The notes: generated by a model not told the origin, from the letters alone. 64,000 bases of DNA from Bacteroidota bacterium (GCA_030681615.1 JAUXSA010000067.1:1-64000), one strand, 5' to 3'. Shown: positions 29,119-39,259, counted from the stretch's first letter. Program-made: numbers and translations.

Positions 29119-29126
29119 TACCTTTG
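29119..29126 (+). promoter_or_regulatory. TACCTTTG -7-like box 4 nt before ATG 29131
   Basis: Sequence reads taTACCTTTGttacATG. Confidence 0.5.
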
Positions 29127-29130
29127 TTAC

Positions 29131-30060
29131 ATGAGAAAATTTGCACTTGCAATACACGGAGGCGCCGGAACTATTTTACGTTCGAGCATGACCGCCGAAA
29201 AAGAAATGGCTTATAAAAAAGCATTGGAAGATGCAATGATTGCCGGTGAAGGTCTTTTAGTAAAAGGCGGACGTAGTATGGATGCAATTGAAGCGGCCAT
29301 CCGATCGCTGGAAAATAACCCTCTTTTTAATGCGGGCAAAGGTGCGGTTTTTACAAACGAAGGCAAACACGAAATGGATGCTTCTATTATGAATGGAAAG
29401 GATCTTATGGCAGGCGCAGTTGCGGGTGTACAGAATATTAAAAATCCAATTAGCCTTGCGAGAGCTGTTATGGAAAAATCGGAACATGTATTTATGGCTG
29501 GCTTGGGCGCGCAGGAATTTGCAAAAAAAATAAATGCAGAGTTTATGCCGGATGATTATTTTTTTGTGCAACAACGTTACGATCAATTACAAGAAGCAAA
29601 AAAAGAAGATAAAATGATCCTTGATCATACCGATAAAGAGAAAAAATTTGGTACTGTTGGTGCCGTTGCAATAGACCAGCATGGAAATTTAGCTGCAGGC
29701 ACAAGTACCGGAGGTATGACGAACAAAAAACACGGGCGTGTGGGCGATACGCCTGTAATAGGTTCTGGTACTTATGCCAATAATAAAACATGTGCTATTT
29801 CGTGTACAGGCCATGGCGAATTTTTTCTTCGCGCAGTGGTGGCTTACGATATCTCCTGTTTAATCGAGTACAAAGGTCTCTCACTAAAAAAAGCCTGCGA
29901 TATTGTAGTAATGGATAAACTGGTTAAGATCGGTGGCGAAGGTGGATTGATAGCGCTGGACGCAAAAGGGAACATTGAATTACCATTTAATTCAGAAGGA
30001 ATGTACCGCGCTTCTAAAAAAGAAGGCGAAGATTTATTTATTGGAATTTATAAGGATTGA
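29131..30060 (+). CDS. Isoaspartyl peptidase / L-asparaginase (plant-type, Ntn hydrolase)
   Basis: LAIHGGAGTI, NAGKGAVFTNEG, catalytic KKFGTVGAVAIDQHGNLAAGTSTGG. Start set to ATG 29131. Confidence 0.9.
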   Translation: MRKFALAIHGGAGTILRSSMTAEKEMAYKKALEDAMIAGEGLLVKGGRSMDAIEAAIRSLENNPLFNAGKGAVFTNEGKHEMDASIMNGKDLMAGAVAGVQNIKNPISLARAVMEKSEHVFMAGLGAQEFAKKINAEFMPDDYFFVQQRYDQLQEAKKEDKMILDHTDKEKKFGTVGAVAIDQHGNLAAGTSTGGMTNKKHGRVGDTPVIGSGTYANNKTCAISCTGHGEFFLRAVVAYDISCLIEYKGLSLKKACDIVVMDKLVKIGGEGGLIALDAKGNIELPFNSEGMYRASKKEGEDLFIGIYKD

Positions 30061-30063
30061 TCT

Positions 30064-30942
30064 TTATTCTATTATCTTAACCGGGCGTGTATGAAAGGTC
30101 AGCCGCTTTGTCTTAAGATCAAAATGATCTCCAAAGGACATCACATGAATCGTTAAATTTTCAATAGATACAGGCTCTCCCATCTCTACTTCAAAAATAT
30201 TTGTACGGCGCATATGTGTGCCGTCCACTAAAATAACAAGTCCAGAACCAATGGCTTCCATATCGTTGCCATCTTTTATTAGTAGACCTGTATCTTCTCC
30301 CAAACCAATTCCTAAGTTAATAGGATTACTGGCGCAGGCATACATTAAACGGCCAATACGGCCACGCTGTACAAAGTGAGTATCAATAATAACATTATTT
30401 ATAAAACCTAAACCGCCGGTAATTTTTACTTCACCTTTTAATAAGGCTTCACTACTACTTCCCTGGTAGATCATATTATTAGAACTTGCCGCGGCTCCTG
30501 CAGAAGTTCCTGCAATTATAAAATTCTCATTCTCGTATCGGTCAAGCAGCATGTGATGAAAAGCAGTGCCGCCATATATGGAAGTAAGTTTTAACTGGTC
30601 ACCACCAGTAAAAATAACAACATCTGCCTTTTTTAATCTTTCAATATTCTCAGGCGCATTGGCATCTTCGCGGGTACGTATATCTAAAATGGCAACGTCC
30701 TGAATGTTCAATGATTGAAAAGCTTTTACATATTCTGCGCCAACTTCTTGCGGTATACTACTAGCCGTTGTAATAACTTCTATCCGCGATAGATTTTGTT
30801 TTGCCGATTCAGTGCTGATCCTTTTCAAGATCCCACGTTCAAAAAATTTAAGGTTAAGCGGTAAATCTGCTTGTGCAACAAAATGACTTCCTTTATCAAC
30901 CGAACCGCCAATTATAATTAGTTTTCCTTTAGGTACCGCCAT
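30064..30942 (-). CDS. cphB: Cyanophycinase
   Basis: LIIIGGSVDKG, VIFTGGDQLKLTSI, IIAGTSAGAAASSNNMIYQG, DTHFVQRGRIGRLM. Confidence 0.9.
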   Translation of the reverse strand: MAVPKGKLIIIGGSVDKGSHFVAQADLPLNLKFFERGILKRISTESAKQNLSRIEVITTASSIPQEVGAEYVKAFQSLNIQDVAILDIRTREDANAPENIERLKKADVVIFTGGDQLKLTSIYGGTAFHHMLLDRYENENFIIAGTSAGAAASSNNMIYQGSSSEALLKGEVKITGGLGFINNVIIDTHFVQRGRIGRLMYACASNPINLGIGLGEDTGLLIKDGNDMEAIGSGLVILVDGTHMRRTNIFEVEMGEPVSIENLTIHVMSFGDHFDLKTKRLTFHTRPVKIIE

Positions 30943-30961
30943 TTAATTTTTCTGATTTATA

Positions 30962-30969
30962 CAAAACTA
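30962..30969 (-). promoter_or_regulatory. TAGTTTTG -7-like box upstream of cphB
   Basis: Consensus match 19 nt upstream of ATG 30942. Confidence 0.45.
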
Positions 30970-31087
30970 CCTTATTTATCAAACAATATTGCCCAAATTG
31001 TGTTTCATTTATCATGTTATTTTAAACACGCTATTGTTTAAATAAAAAACAAATAGTACTTTCAAACAAATTGCTAAATTAGAATTA

Positions 31088-33703
31088 ATGAAGATTATTG
31101 AAACAAAAGCTCTGAGAGGCCCTAATTACTGGTCAAATTACAGGAAAAAACTGATCGTTATGAAACTTGACCTCGAGGAACTGGAACAATCACCCACCAA
31201 TAAAATACCCGGTTTTTTAGAGAGGCTTGAAAAAATGATTCCCACTATGGGGTCGCACCGTTGCTCTAAGAGCCACGCCGGTGGTTTTTTTGAGCGTGTT
31301 AAAGAAGGTACCTGGATGGGTCATGTTATTGAACATATAGCTTTAGAAATACAGTCGCTTGCCGGCATGGAATGCGGTTTTGGTCGCACCCGCGGTACAG
31401 GCAAAGAGGGTGTTTATAATGTGGTTTTCTCTTATATGGAAGAAAAGGTTGGTCTTTATGCCGCCAAAGTTTCTGTTGCTATTGCCGAAGCGCTTATTGC
31501 TTCAAAAGAATATGATCTTACAGCAGATATTAAAACCATGCGCGAAATGCGAGAACGCGAACGTTTAGGGCCAAGTACCGGTTCTATTGTGGACGAGGCG
31601 GTTGCCCGCGATATCCCTTTTATTCGCTTAAATGGCGAATCGTTAGTGCAATTAGGTTATGGCAAGAACCAGGTACGATTTAGGGCTACCATGACAGACC
31701 GCACCAGCTCTATAGCAGTAGATCTTGCAAGTAATAAAGATGAGACCAAACGCATGCTTGCAGAAGCAGCAATACCGGTTGCAAAAGGTATGTGCATTTC
31801 TACACTGGAAGAAGTAAAAGAAGTTATTGAAAAAGTAAAATTCCCTTTAGTATTTAAACCACTGGATGGTAATCATGGTAAAGGCGCTTCTATTAATGTA
31901 AAAACAGAAGCTGAAGCTATTGAAGCTTTTCACCATGCAAAAAAATATTCACGTAAAATTATCGTAGAAAAATTTATTACGGGATACGATTTCAGGGTTT
32001 TAGTAATTAACCACCGTTTTATTGCAGCGGCTTTGCGTGAGCCGGCTCATGTTATTGGAGACGGAAAATCTACTATAAAACAATTGATCGATCAGGAAAA
32101 TAAAGATCCAAGAAGAGGTTACGGGCATGAAAATGTATTGACCGAGATTAGCATTGATAAAGAAACGCATGACCAACTTGCAAAATTTAATTACACGTTA
32201 GATACCGTTCTTAAAAAAGATGAACAATGTTATTTAAAAGGTACAGCTAACTTAAGCACTGGTGGCACATCTACTGATGTTACAGATATTATGCACCCAA
32301 CAAACATCTTTATTTGCGAACGCATATCGCGCGTTATTGGTTTGGATATTTGCGGTATTGATATCATGGCGCAGAATTTAAGTGAGCCTTTAGAAACCTC
32401 TGGTGGCGTAGTTTTAGAAGTAAATGCCGCGCCGGGTTTTAGAATGCACTTAGCGCCAGCAAAGGGTTTGCCAAGAAACGTAGCCGCACCGGTAATTGAT
32501 ATGTTGTATCCTCCGGGAAAAAGTTGCAGGATCCCAATTATTGCAATTACAGGCACCAACGGTAAAACTACAACTACCCGCTTAATTGCACACATTGTAA
32601 AAAATAACGGTTATCGTGTTGGTTATACAACCTCTGATGGTATTTACGTTCAAAACTCCATGCTAACAAAAGGCGACACAACCGGACCCGTTAGTGCTGA
32701 ATTTATTTTAAAAGACCCTACAGTAGAATTTGCAGTGTTAGAAACAGCGCGTGGCGGTATCTTACGTTCGGGTTTAGGTTTTGGCAGATGTGATGTGGCT
32801 GTTGTAACAAACATACAGGAAGATCATATGGGCCTTTCGGATATTAATACTTTAAAAGACATGGCCAATGTTAAAGGCGTTGTTGTTAAGAGTGTGAAAC
32901 GTAATGGTTATGCTGTATTAAATGCAGATAATGAATATTGTGTTGGTATTGCAAAAGATGCAGATTGCAATATTGCTTATTTTAGTTTGAATGAAAATAA
33001 CAAAGTAATTGTTGAGCATTGTAAAAAAGGCGGCGTTGCAGCTATACTTGAAAATGGATTTATTACCATTAAAAAAGGCGAATGGAAATTCAGGGTATGT
33101 AAAGTTACAAATGTGCCGCTTACATTTAATGGTAAAGTATCATTTATGATAGCAAACGTTTTGGCGGCTACATTGGCTTCTTATGTTTATGGTTTTACCA
33201 TTGAAGATATAAAGACGAACCTGGAAACGTTTATTCCTTCGGCCTCGCAAACACCAGGCCGTATGAATGTGTTTGATTTTAAAGAGTATAAAGTACTTAT
33301 AGATTTTGCGCATAACCCCGACGGTTTTAATGGTATAAAAGAATATTTATCATCTATAGATTCTCCAAAAAAGATCGGCATCATTACAGGAACCGGTGAT
33401 AGGCGAGACGAGGACATTCGCAAAATGGGAAAAATTTCTGCCGAAATGTTCGATCATATTATTATTCGTCAGGATAAATTTTTACGTGGCCGCGAGGCGC
33501 AGGAAATTGTTGATCTGTTAGTAGAAGGAATTAAAGAATCTGACACAAATAAATCTTACGAATATGTTCCTAAAGAAATAGAAGCCTTGAAACATGCATT
33601 CTCATTAGCAAAACCGGGTACATATATTGTTGCCTTAAGTGATGTGATAGATAATGCTATTGAAGTAGTGCAATCGTATCTAGATAAAGAAAGAGCGTCG
33701 TAA
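31088..33703 (+). CDS. cphA: Cyanophycin synthetase (ATP-grasp plus Mur-ligase-like domains)
   Basis: RGPNYWSNYR start, MGHVIEHIALEIQSLAGMECGFGRTR, ATP-grasp VFKPLDGNHGKGASIN, ITGTNGKTTTTRLIAHI P-loop. Confidence 0.94.
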   Translation: MKIIETKALRGPNYWSNYRKKLIVMKLDLEELEQSPTNKIPGFLERLEKMIPTMGSHRCSKSHAGGFFERVKEGTWMGHVIEHIALEIQSLAGMECGFGRTRGTGKEGVYNVVFSYMEEKVGLYAAKVSVAIAEALIASKEYDLTADIKTMREMRERERLGPSTGSIVDEAVARDIPFIRLNGESLVQLGYGKNQVRFRATMTDRTSSIAVDLASNKDETKRMLAEAAIPVAKGMCISTLEEVKEVIEKVKFPLVFKPLDGNHGKGASINVKTEAEAIEAFHHAKKYSRKIIVEKFITGYDFRVLVINHRFIAAALREPAHVIGDGKSTIKQLIDQENKDPRRGYGHENVLTEISIDKETHDQLAKFNYTLDTVLKKDEQCYLKGTANLSTGGTSTDVTDIMHPTNIFICERISRVIGLDICGIDIMAQNLSEPLETSGGVVLEVNAAPGFRMHLAPAKGLPRNVAAPVIDMLYPPGKSCRIPIIAITGTNGKTTTTRLIAHIVKNNGYRVGYTTSDGIYVQNSMLTKGDTTGPVSAEFILKDPTVEFAVLETARGGILRSGLGFGRCDVAVVTNIQEDHMGLSDINTLKDMANVKGVVVKSVKRNGYAVLNADNEYCVGIAKDADCNIAYFSLNENNKVIVEHCKKGGVAAILENGFITIKKGEWKFRVCKVTNVPLTFNGKVSFMIANVLAATLASYVYGFTIEDIKTNLETFIPSASQTPGRMNVFDFKEYKVLIDFAHNPDGFNGIKEYLSSIDSPKKIGIITGTGDRRDEDIRKMGKISAEMFDHIIIRQDKFLRGREAQEIVDLLVEGIKESDTNKSYEYVPKEIEALKHAFSLAKPGTYIVALSDVIDNAIEVVQSYLDKERAS

Positions 33704-33716
33704 AACATAAAATTCA

Positions 33717-33798
33717 TGTCAGTTCGAGTAGCCGCATTTTAGCGGCGTATCGAGAACAATAGAGACTTCTCGATACGCTATCGCTACTCGAAGTGACA
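33717..33798. repeat. Palindromic REP-like intergenic element
   Basis: tgtcagttcgagtagc...gcgtatcgagaa / ttctcgatacgc...gctactcgaagtgaca with inner hairpin gccgc-attttA-gcggc. Confidence 0.65.
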
Positions 33799-33814
33799 GT
33801 AAATAACTTGTAAA

Positions 33815-34135
33815 CTGAAAAAACAATTCTTAATATTTATTTTTTGTTTTTCATTTCTGCTTTATAAAGCTCAGTTTAAAAATAACGGAATTACTTTGCC
33901 TGCATTTACATATTCTTCTCATAGTAACTTAAATTTTTCAGTAGATCGTTATTATGGCATTAATCCGTATTCGCAAAATTCAAATTATAGTATTTGTATA
34001 AAAAGTCAATTACCAAAACTGCCTTTCTTTTGTAATATGGAAGATAAATTCAGGAACAAATTCAGCATTTTTTTAAAGATCCGTGCAGGTAATGATGAGT
34101 CTTATATGAGAATGATCACATTCTCCACAAAATAA
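33815..34135 (+). CDS. Possible small secreted protein without an ATG start (CTG-initiated or decayed)
   Basis: Frame reads [L/M]KKQFLIFIFCFSFLLYKAQFKNNGITLPAFTYSSHSN...; in-frame stop at 33800-33802 and no ATG/GTG/TTG before the signal peptide. Confidence 0.4.
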   Translation: MKKQFLIFIFCFSFLLYKAQFKNNGITLPAFTYSSHSNLNFSVDRYYGINPYSQNSNYSICIKSQLPKLPFFCNMEDKFRNKFSIFLKIRAGNDESYMRMITFSTK

Positions 34136-34138
34136 AAG

Positions 34139-34218
34139 CCACAGATTACACTGATTAACAGAAATTTTTTGTTTAAACAATTTAAAATTATTTCGAGCAA
34201 TCTGTGAAATCCGTGCAA
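34139..34218. repeat. Intergenic imperfect palindrome (cacagatt ... aatctgtg)
   Basis: Inverted arms at 34140-34147 and 34199-34206. Confidence 0.4.
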
Positions 34219-34323
34219 TATGCGGCTTACTTATCTACTAATAAAAATCCCCCATTTAGGGTGAGCGCATTTATTTTGGTTGTCAGATAAAAAATAGTAT
34301 TTTCATATCATAAAATCTCCATT

Positions 34324-37300
34324 ATGAATCGTTTCATTTTTACTGCGTTATTCTTAACATGCTTCGCATTTTCTCAAAAGGCTGAAACCCCTTTGTGGAT
34401 GCGCTACCCATCTATTTCACCTGACGGAAAACAAATTGCTTTTAGTTTTAAAGGCGATCTTTATAAAGTGGATGCTGCTGGCGGCATGGCCACAGTATTG
34501 ACCTTAAGCGAAGGGCATGATTTTATGCCGGTTTGGTCGCCAGATGGAAAATGGATCTCGTTTGCCTCAGACAGATTTGGTAATTATGATGTATTTATTA
34601 TGCCTGCCGAAGGCGGTAATGCTAAACGTTTGACGTATTATTCTACGCCTGATTTTCCATATTGTTTTACACCCGATGGTTCGCAGGTTTATTACGGTTC
34701 AACACGTGTTGATGTGAACACAAGTGTGGTTTTTCCTAGCGGCCGTTTACCTGAATTATATTCTGTACCTGTCACCGGCGGAAAAGAAAGTATGGTTACT
34801 TCGTGGCCAATGGAAGATGTGAAATTAGATGCAAGTGGAAATAAATTTTTATTTCATGATAAAAAAGGTGGCGAAGACCAATGGCGCAAACACCATACCT
34901 CTTCTATTACACGTGACATTTGGATGTACGAAAAAAATTCGGATACCTATACAAAACTAAGTGATTTTGAAGGCGAAGACCGTAATCCTGTTTTACAAAA
35001 GAACGATGACGTGTTTTTTCTTTCAGAAAAAAGCGGCACGTATAACATCTGGAAATTTAATTTAAAAGATCCTTCCAATAAAACACAAATAACAAAATAT
35101 GAAAAAGATCCTGTGCGTTTTTTAAGTTCGTCGCAAGATGGTGTATTGTGTTTTGGTTACGATGGAGAGATCTATACAATGCTGCAAAATGGTGAAGTGA
35201 AAAAGGTTGCCATTACAATTATTACCGACGATCGTTTTAATAAACAAAAAAATTATGTACAAAATACCGGTGCTACTGAAATGAGTGTTTCGCCAAACGG
35301 AAAAGAAGTTGCTTTTATTTTACGTGGTGAAGTTTTTGTTACTTCTGTTGAGGGTGGCACCACTAAACGTATCACCAATACGCCCGAGCAGGAACGTTCT
35401 ATTGACTTTAGTCCAGATGGACGCTCGATCGTTTATGCAGCAGAAAAAAATAACATCTGGGGTATTTATCAAACAAGTTTAACGCGTAAAGAAGAGTCAT
35501 ATTTCTTCAATTCAACTGTTCTAAAAGAAGAAACAATTATCAAGTCATCAAAAGAATCGTTTCAACCCAAATATTCACCAGGTGGTGATGAAGTTGCTTT
35601 TTTAGAAGACAGAACAGCGGTTAAAATTGTGAATTTAAAAACAAAATTGGTTCGCGAAATTCTCCCTGCAAATAAAAACTATTCTTATTCCGATGGAGAC
35701 CAGTGGTTTGATTGGTCACCCGATGGAAAATGGTTACTTGTAAATTATTTAGAAGACAATAACTGGTTATCACAGGTAGGTTTAATTGAAACAACGGGCA
35801 AAGGTAAATTGATAAATCTTTCGCAAAGTGGTTATGATAATTCTAATCCTAAATGGATGTGTGGTGGTAAAATGATGATCTGGTTCTCTAACCGTCATGG
35901 CATGAAAAACCATGCAAGTCATGGTACTCAATCGGATGTGTATGGCCAGTTCTTTAATAAAGAATTTTATGAAAGTTTTAAATTAAGCAGCGATGAATAT
36001 GCTTTGATCAAAGAAGTGGAAGAAAAGAAAAAAGAAGTTGAAAAAGCAAATGAATTAAAATCATTAAAAACAGCAACCGCCATTGTAACAGAAACAAAAC
36101 TAAACGATATTAAAATTGATATGGAAGGTTTATGGGATCGTAAAGAACGTTTAACCATACACTCTTCTGATCTTGCCGACGCAGTAATGACAGAGAACGG
36201 CGACCACTTATACTATTTATGTAAGTTTGAAAAAGGCTACGATCTTTGGGTAAATAATATTAAAGACAACGAAACAAAATTGTTCTTAAAATTGGGTGCA
36301 CATTCTGTAGGAAATTTAGCAATAGATAAATCCGGCAAACATTTATTTTTAATGGCTGATGGAAAATTAGTGAAAGTTGTTATAGCCAATAAAGAGAAAA
36401 AAGATATTTCGTTTAAAGCAGAAATGGAATTAAGAACTGCCGAAGAGCGTGAGTACTTTTTTGAGCATGTTTGGCGTCAGGTAAATAATAAATTTTATGT
36501 AAGCAATTTACAAGGAACCGATTGGAACTATTATAAAAAGCAATACGAGAAATTTTTACCATACATAAATAACAACCGCGATTTTGCAGAAATGTTAAGT
36601 GAATTTTTAGGTGAGCTAAATGCTTCGCACACCGGTTGCCGTGCCAATCCTAAATTTGAGAATCCTGACGAGACCGCTGCTTTAGGAGTGTTTTATGATG
36701 AAAGCTTTACTGGTAATGGTATGAAAATAATTGAGGTAATGGATAAGAGTCCGTTATTAACCGCAACAACACCAATAAAAGCCGGCGTAGTAATTGAAAA
36801 AATAGATGGTGTAACGATAGACCATAAAAAAGTAAATTATTGGGAGTTACTAAACAGGCGGGCACACAAAACTATTTTATTGAGTTTATTTGATAGTCAA
36901 ACCGGGAAACGTTGGGATGAGACTATTAAACCAATTACATTGGCAGAACAAGGCGAGTTGTTATACCAACGTTGGATCAAAAAAAGACAGGAAGAAACAG
37001 AAAAACTATCAGGCGGCAAGTTGGGTTTTATGCACGTAAGAGCTATGGATAATGAGGGTTTTAGGGCTTTTTACGAACAAACTTTAGGTAAATATCCAAA
37101 CAAAGAAGGTTTAGTTGTTGATACACGTTTTAATCCCGGTGGTTGGTTGCACGATGACCTTGCTACGTTCTTAGGAGGAAAAAAATATTTGGATTTTATA
37201 CCACGCGAACGTAAAATTGGCGAGGAGCCGGGCCATAAATGGAGAAAACCATCAGCGGTTTTAATGTGCGAAGGCAATTATTCTGACGGGCACATGTTTC

Positions 37301-37572
37301 CGGTAATTTACAAAACCTTAGGCATTGGTAAGCTTATAGGGATGCCTGTTCCGGGCACAGGTACTGCGGTTTGGTGGGAAAATTTACAGGATAAAGAATT
37401 AACTTTTGGTATTCCACAAGTTGGTGTAGTAGATATGAATGGTAAATATTATGAGAATACTAACCTTGAACCGGATATTAAACAAACACTTGATCCTAAG
37501 TTTGCATTAAAAGGCCGTGACCAACAATTAGAAAAAGCAGTGGAAGAGCTATTAAAGACCATTAAAAAGTAA
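34324..37572 (+). CDS. Tricorn-like protease: WD40/PD40 propeller repeats plus PDZ and S41 peptidase domain
   Basis: YPSISPDGKQIAFSFKGDLYKVDAAGG and repeated WSPDGKWI; C-terminal DTRFNPGGWLHDDLATFLGG and tail-protease-like domain. Confidence 0.9.
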   Translation: MNRFIFTALFLTCFAFSQKAETPLWMRYPSISPDGKQIAFSFKGDLYKVDAAGGMATVLTLSEGHDFMPVWSPDGKWISFASDRFGNYDVFIMPAEGGNAKRLTYYSTPDFPYCFTPDGSQVYYGSTRVDVNTSVVFPSGRLPELYSVPVTGGKESMVTSWPMEDVKLDASGNKFLFHDKKGGEDQWRKHHTSSITRDIWMYEKNSDTYTKLSDFEGEDRNPVLQKNDDVFFLSEKSGTYNIWKFNLKDPSNKTQITKYEKDPVRFLSSSQDGVLCFGYDGEIYTMLQNGEVKKVAITIITDDRFNKQKNYVQNTGATEMSVSPNGKEVAFILRGEVFVTSVEGGTTKRITNTPEQERSIDFSPDGRSIVYAAEKNNIWGIYQTSLTRKEESYFFNSTVLKEETIIKSSKESFQPKYSPGGDEVAFLEDRTAVKIVNLKTKLVREILPANKNYSYSDGDQWFDWSPDGKWLLVNYLEDNNWLSQVGLIETTGKGKLINLSQSGYDNSNPKWMCGGKMMIWFSNRHGMKNHASHGTQSDVYGQFFNKEFYESFKLSSDEYALIKEVEEKKKEVEKANELKSLKTATAIVTETKLNDIKIDMEGLWDRKERLTIHSSDLADAVMTENGDHLYYLCKFEKGYDLWVNNIKDNETKLFLKLGAHSVGNLAIDKSGKHLFLMADGKLVKVVIANKEKKDISFKAEMELRTAEEREYFFEHVWRQVNNKFYVSNLQGTDWNYYKKQYEKFLPYINNNRDFAEMLSEFLGELNASHTGCRANPKFENPDETAALGVFYDESFTGNGMKIIEVMDKSPLLTATTPIKAGVVIEKIDGVTIDHKKVNYWELLNRRAHKTILLSLFDSQTGKRWDETIKPITLAEQGELLYQRWIKKRQEETEKLSGGKLGFMHVRAMDNEGFRAFYEQTLGKYPNKEGLVVDTRFNPGGWLHDDLATFLGGKKYLDFIPRERKIGEEPGHKWRKPSAVLMCEGNYSDGHMFPVIYKTLGIGKLIGMPVPGTGTAVWWENLQDKELTFGIPQVGVVDMNGKYYENTNLEPDIKQTLDPKFALKGRDQQLEKAVEELLKTIKK

Positions 37573-37714
37573 AATAATAGGTTTTATTTTTAATTTTCTT
37601 ACATTACTTGCTGTCAAAGGATTTCAGAGCTTCTTTTTTCTGTTAAAAACATGCTTATTTGTTACATTAACGCTATTTGGCAAAAGAAAATAGTGTTATT
37701 GTTAATAAAATGTG

Positions 37715-37722
37715 TACATTTG
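37715..37722 (+). promoter_or_regulatory. TACATTTG -7-like box upstream of the helicase gene (predicted leader about 140 nt)
   Basis: Consensus -7 match; no well-placed -33 element seen. Confidence 0.3.
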
Positions 37723-37867
37723 TGGAACTTCTTTAGAAGATTGTATCTCAATCACGTTTGTAACACCTTAATTGCAATTCGATTCAACTTTACATTTTTC
37801 TTAGATCAAAACAAAAAATGCTTGGCCAAAAGTCATGCGTGTAAATTTATAAACGAAAAAACAATTA

Positions 37868-38998
37868 ATGACATTTTCAAACTTAAGACTTATTAAGCCA
37901 CTAGTCCTGGCATTAGACAAAAAAGGGTATACTACACCCACCCCCATTCAGGAACAATCCATCCCACATATATTAGCAGGAAAAGATATTTTTGGTTGCG
38001 CACAAACAGGTACAGGTAAAACAGCAGCATTTGCATTACCCATTTTACAATTATTATCAGAAAGAAAAACAAATCAAAATCCACGCACAATTAAAGCGTT
38101 AATATTAGCGCCAACCCGCGAACTTGCTTCGCAGATAAGCGAAAATTTTGCAGCTTATGGTTATAATTTAGGTATTTCGCATTGCACCATTTTTGGTGGC
38201 GTATCGCAAGGGCCACAGGTTAATAATTTAAGAAGAGGCGTAGATGTGTTGATAGCAACTCCAGGCCGTTTATTAGACCTTATGAACCAGGGATTTGTAA
38301 AACTAAACAATATTGAATTTTTTGTATTGGATGAAGCAGATCGCATGCTGGATATGGGTTTTATTAATGATATTAAAAAGATCATTCCAAAACTTCCCGC
38401 AAAACGTCAAACTTTATTTTTCTCTGCCACTGCAGCTCCGGATATTATGAAATTAGCTAATACGATCCTTAAAGATCCTGTTAGTGTGGCAGTTACGCCT
38501 GTTTCTTCTACAGCAACTTTGGTAACCCAAACAGTTTATTATGTTAAAAAAGAAAATAAACGCCTTTTATTGAAGCACGTTTTAAGCAACGGTAAGATAG
38601 AACATGCTCTGGTTTTCACGCGTACCAAGCGTGGAGCCGATAAAGTGGCCAAAGATCTTAACGCAATGGGTGTTTCTGCGGAGGCAATCCACGGAAATAA
38701 ATCACAAGGTGCAAGAGAAAGAGCATTAAAAGGCTTTAAGAACAGAACTATTCGTATATTAGTAGCCACAGATATTGCATCGAGGGGAATTGATGTAGAT
38801 AAATTATCACACGTAATTAACTACGAAATTCCTGAGCAGGCAGAAACTTATGTTCACCGTATTGGGAGAACAGGTAGAGCCGGCGAATCGGGAGTAGCAA
38901 TGTCGTTTTGCACACATGAAGAAATGCCATATTTAAAAGACATAAATAAATTAATCAAGAAAAATATTGAGGTTGTATCTACTCATCCATTTAATTAA
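37868..38998 (+). CDS. rhlE: DEAD-box RNA helicase (RhlE-like)
   Basis: AQTGTGKTAAF, PTRELA, DEADRMLDMGF, FSATA, HRIGRTGRAG. Confidence 0.93.
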   Translation: MTFSNLRLIKPLVLALDKKGYTTPTPIQEQSIPHILAGKDIFGCAQTGTGKTAAFALPILQLLSERKTNQNPRTIKALILAPTRELASQISENFAAYGYNLGISHCTIFGGVSQGPQVNNLRRGVDVLIATPGRLLDLMNQGFVKLNNIEFFVLDEADRMLDMGFINDIKKIIPKLPAKRQTLFFSATAAPDIMKLANTILKDPVSVAVTPVSSTATLVTQTVYYVKKENKRLLLKHVLSNGKIEHALVFTRTKRGADKVAKDLNAMGVSAEAIHGNKSQGARERALKGFKNRTIRILVATDIASRGIDVDKLSHVINYEIPEQAETYVHRIGRTGRAGESGVAMSFCTHEEMPYLKDINKLIKKNIEVVSTHPFN

Positions 38999-39034
38999 TC
39001 AGATACAGAAATAATAAAACAAATAAATAAACCA

Positions 39035-39054
39035 GTTTGGTGTAAGAACCAAAC
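39035..39054 (+). promoter_or_regulatory. Hairpin in the cold-shock gene leader: gtttggt-gtaaga-accaaac
   Basis: Perfect 7-bp inverted repeat 16 nt upstream of ATG 39071. Confidence 0.5.
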
Positions 39055-39070
39055 AAAAAACAACAACAAA

Positions 39071-39259
39071 ATGAAAACAGGAGTAGTAAAATTCTTTAAC
39101 GAAGCAAAAGGCTTTGGATTTATTAAAGAAGACGGTGGACAAGAAATCTTTGTACACGCATCAGGATTAAAAGAAGATATTCGTGAAAACGACAATGTAG
39201 TATTTGAAATCCAAGAAGGAAAAAAAGGCTTAAACGCTGTTAACGTTAAGTTAGCTTAA
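39071..39259 (+). CDS. Cold-shock domain protein
   Basis: MKTGVVKFFNEAKGFGFIKEDGGQEIFVHASGL. Confidence 0.95.
   Translation: MKTGVVKFFNEAKGFGFIKEDGGQEIFVHASGLKEDIRENDNVVFEIQEGKKGLNAVNVKLA

Noticed and set aside
31088-33703. Possible annotation as a Mur ligase
   Set aside because: The Mur-ligase-like domain is preceded by the N-terminal and ATP-grasp domains characteristic of cyanophycin synthetase, and cyanophycinase is adjacent.
37651-37896. 81-aa plus-strand ORF before rhlE
   Set aside because: Lies in the probable leader and overlaps the rhlE start in another frame; no coding features.
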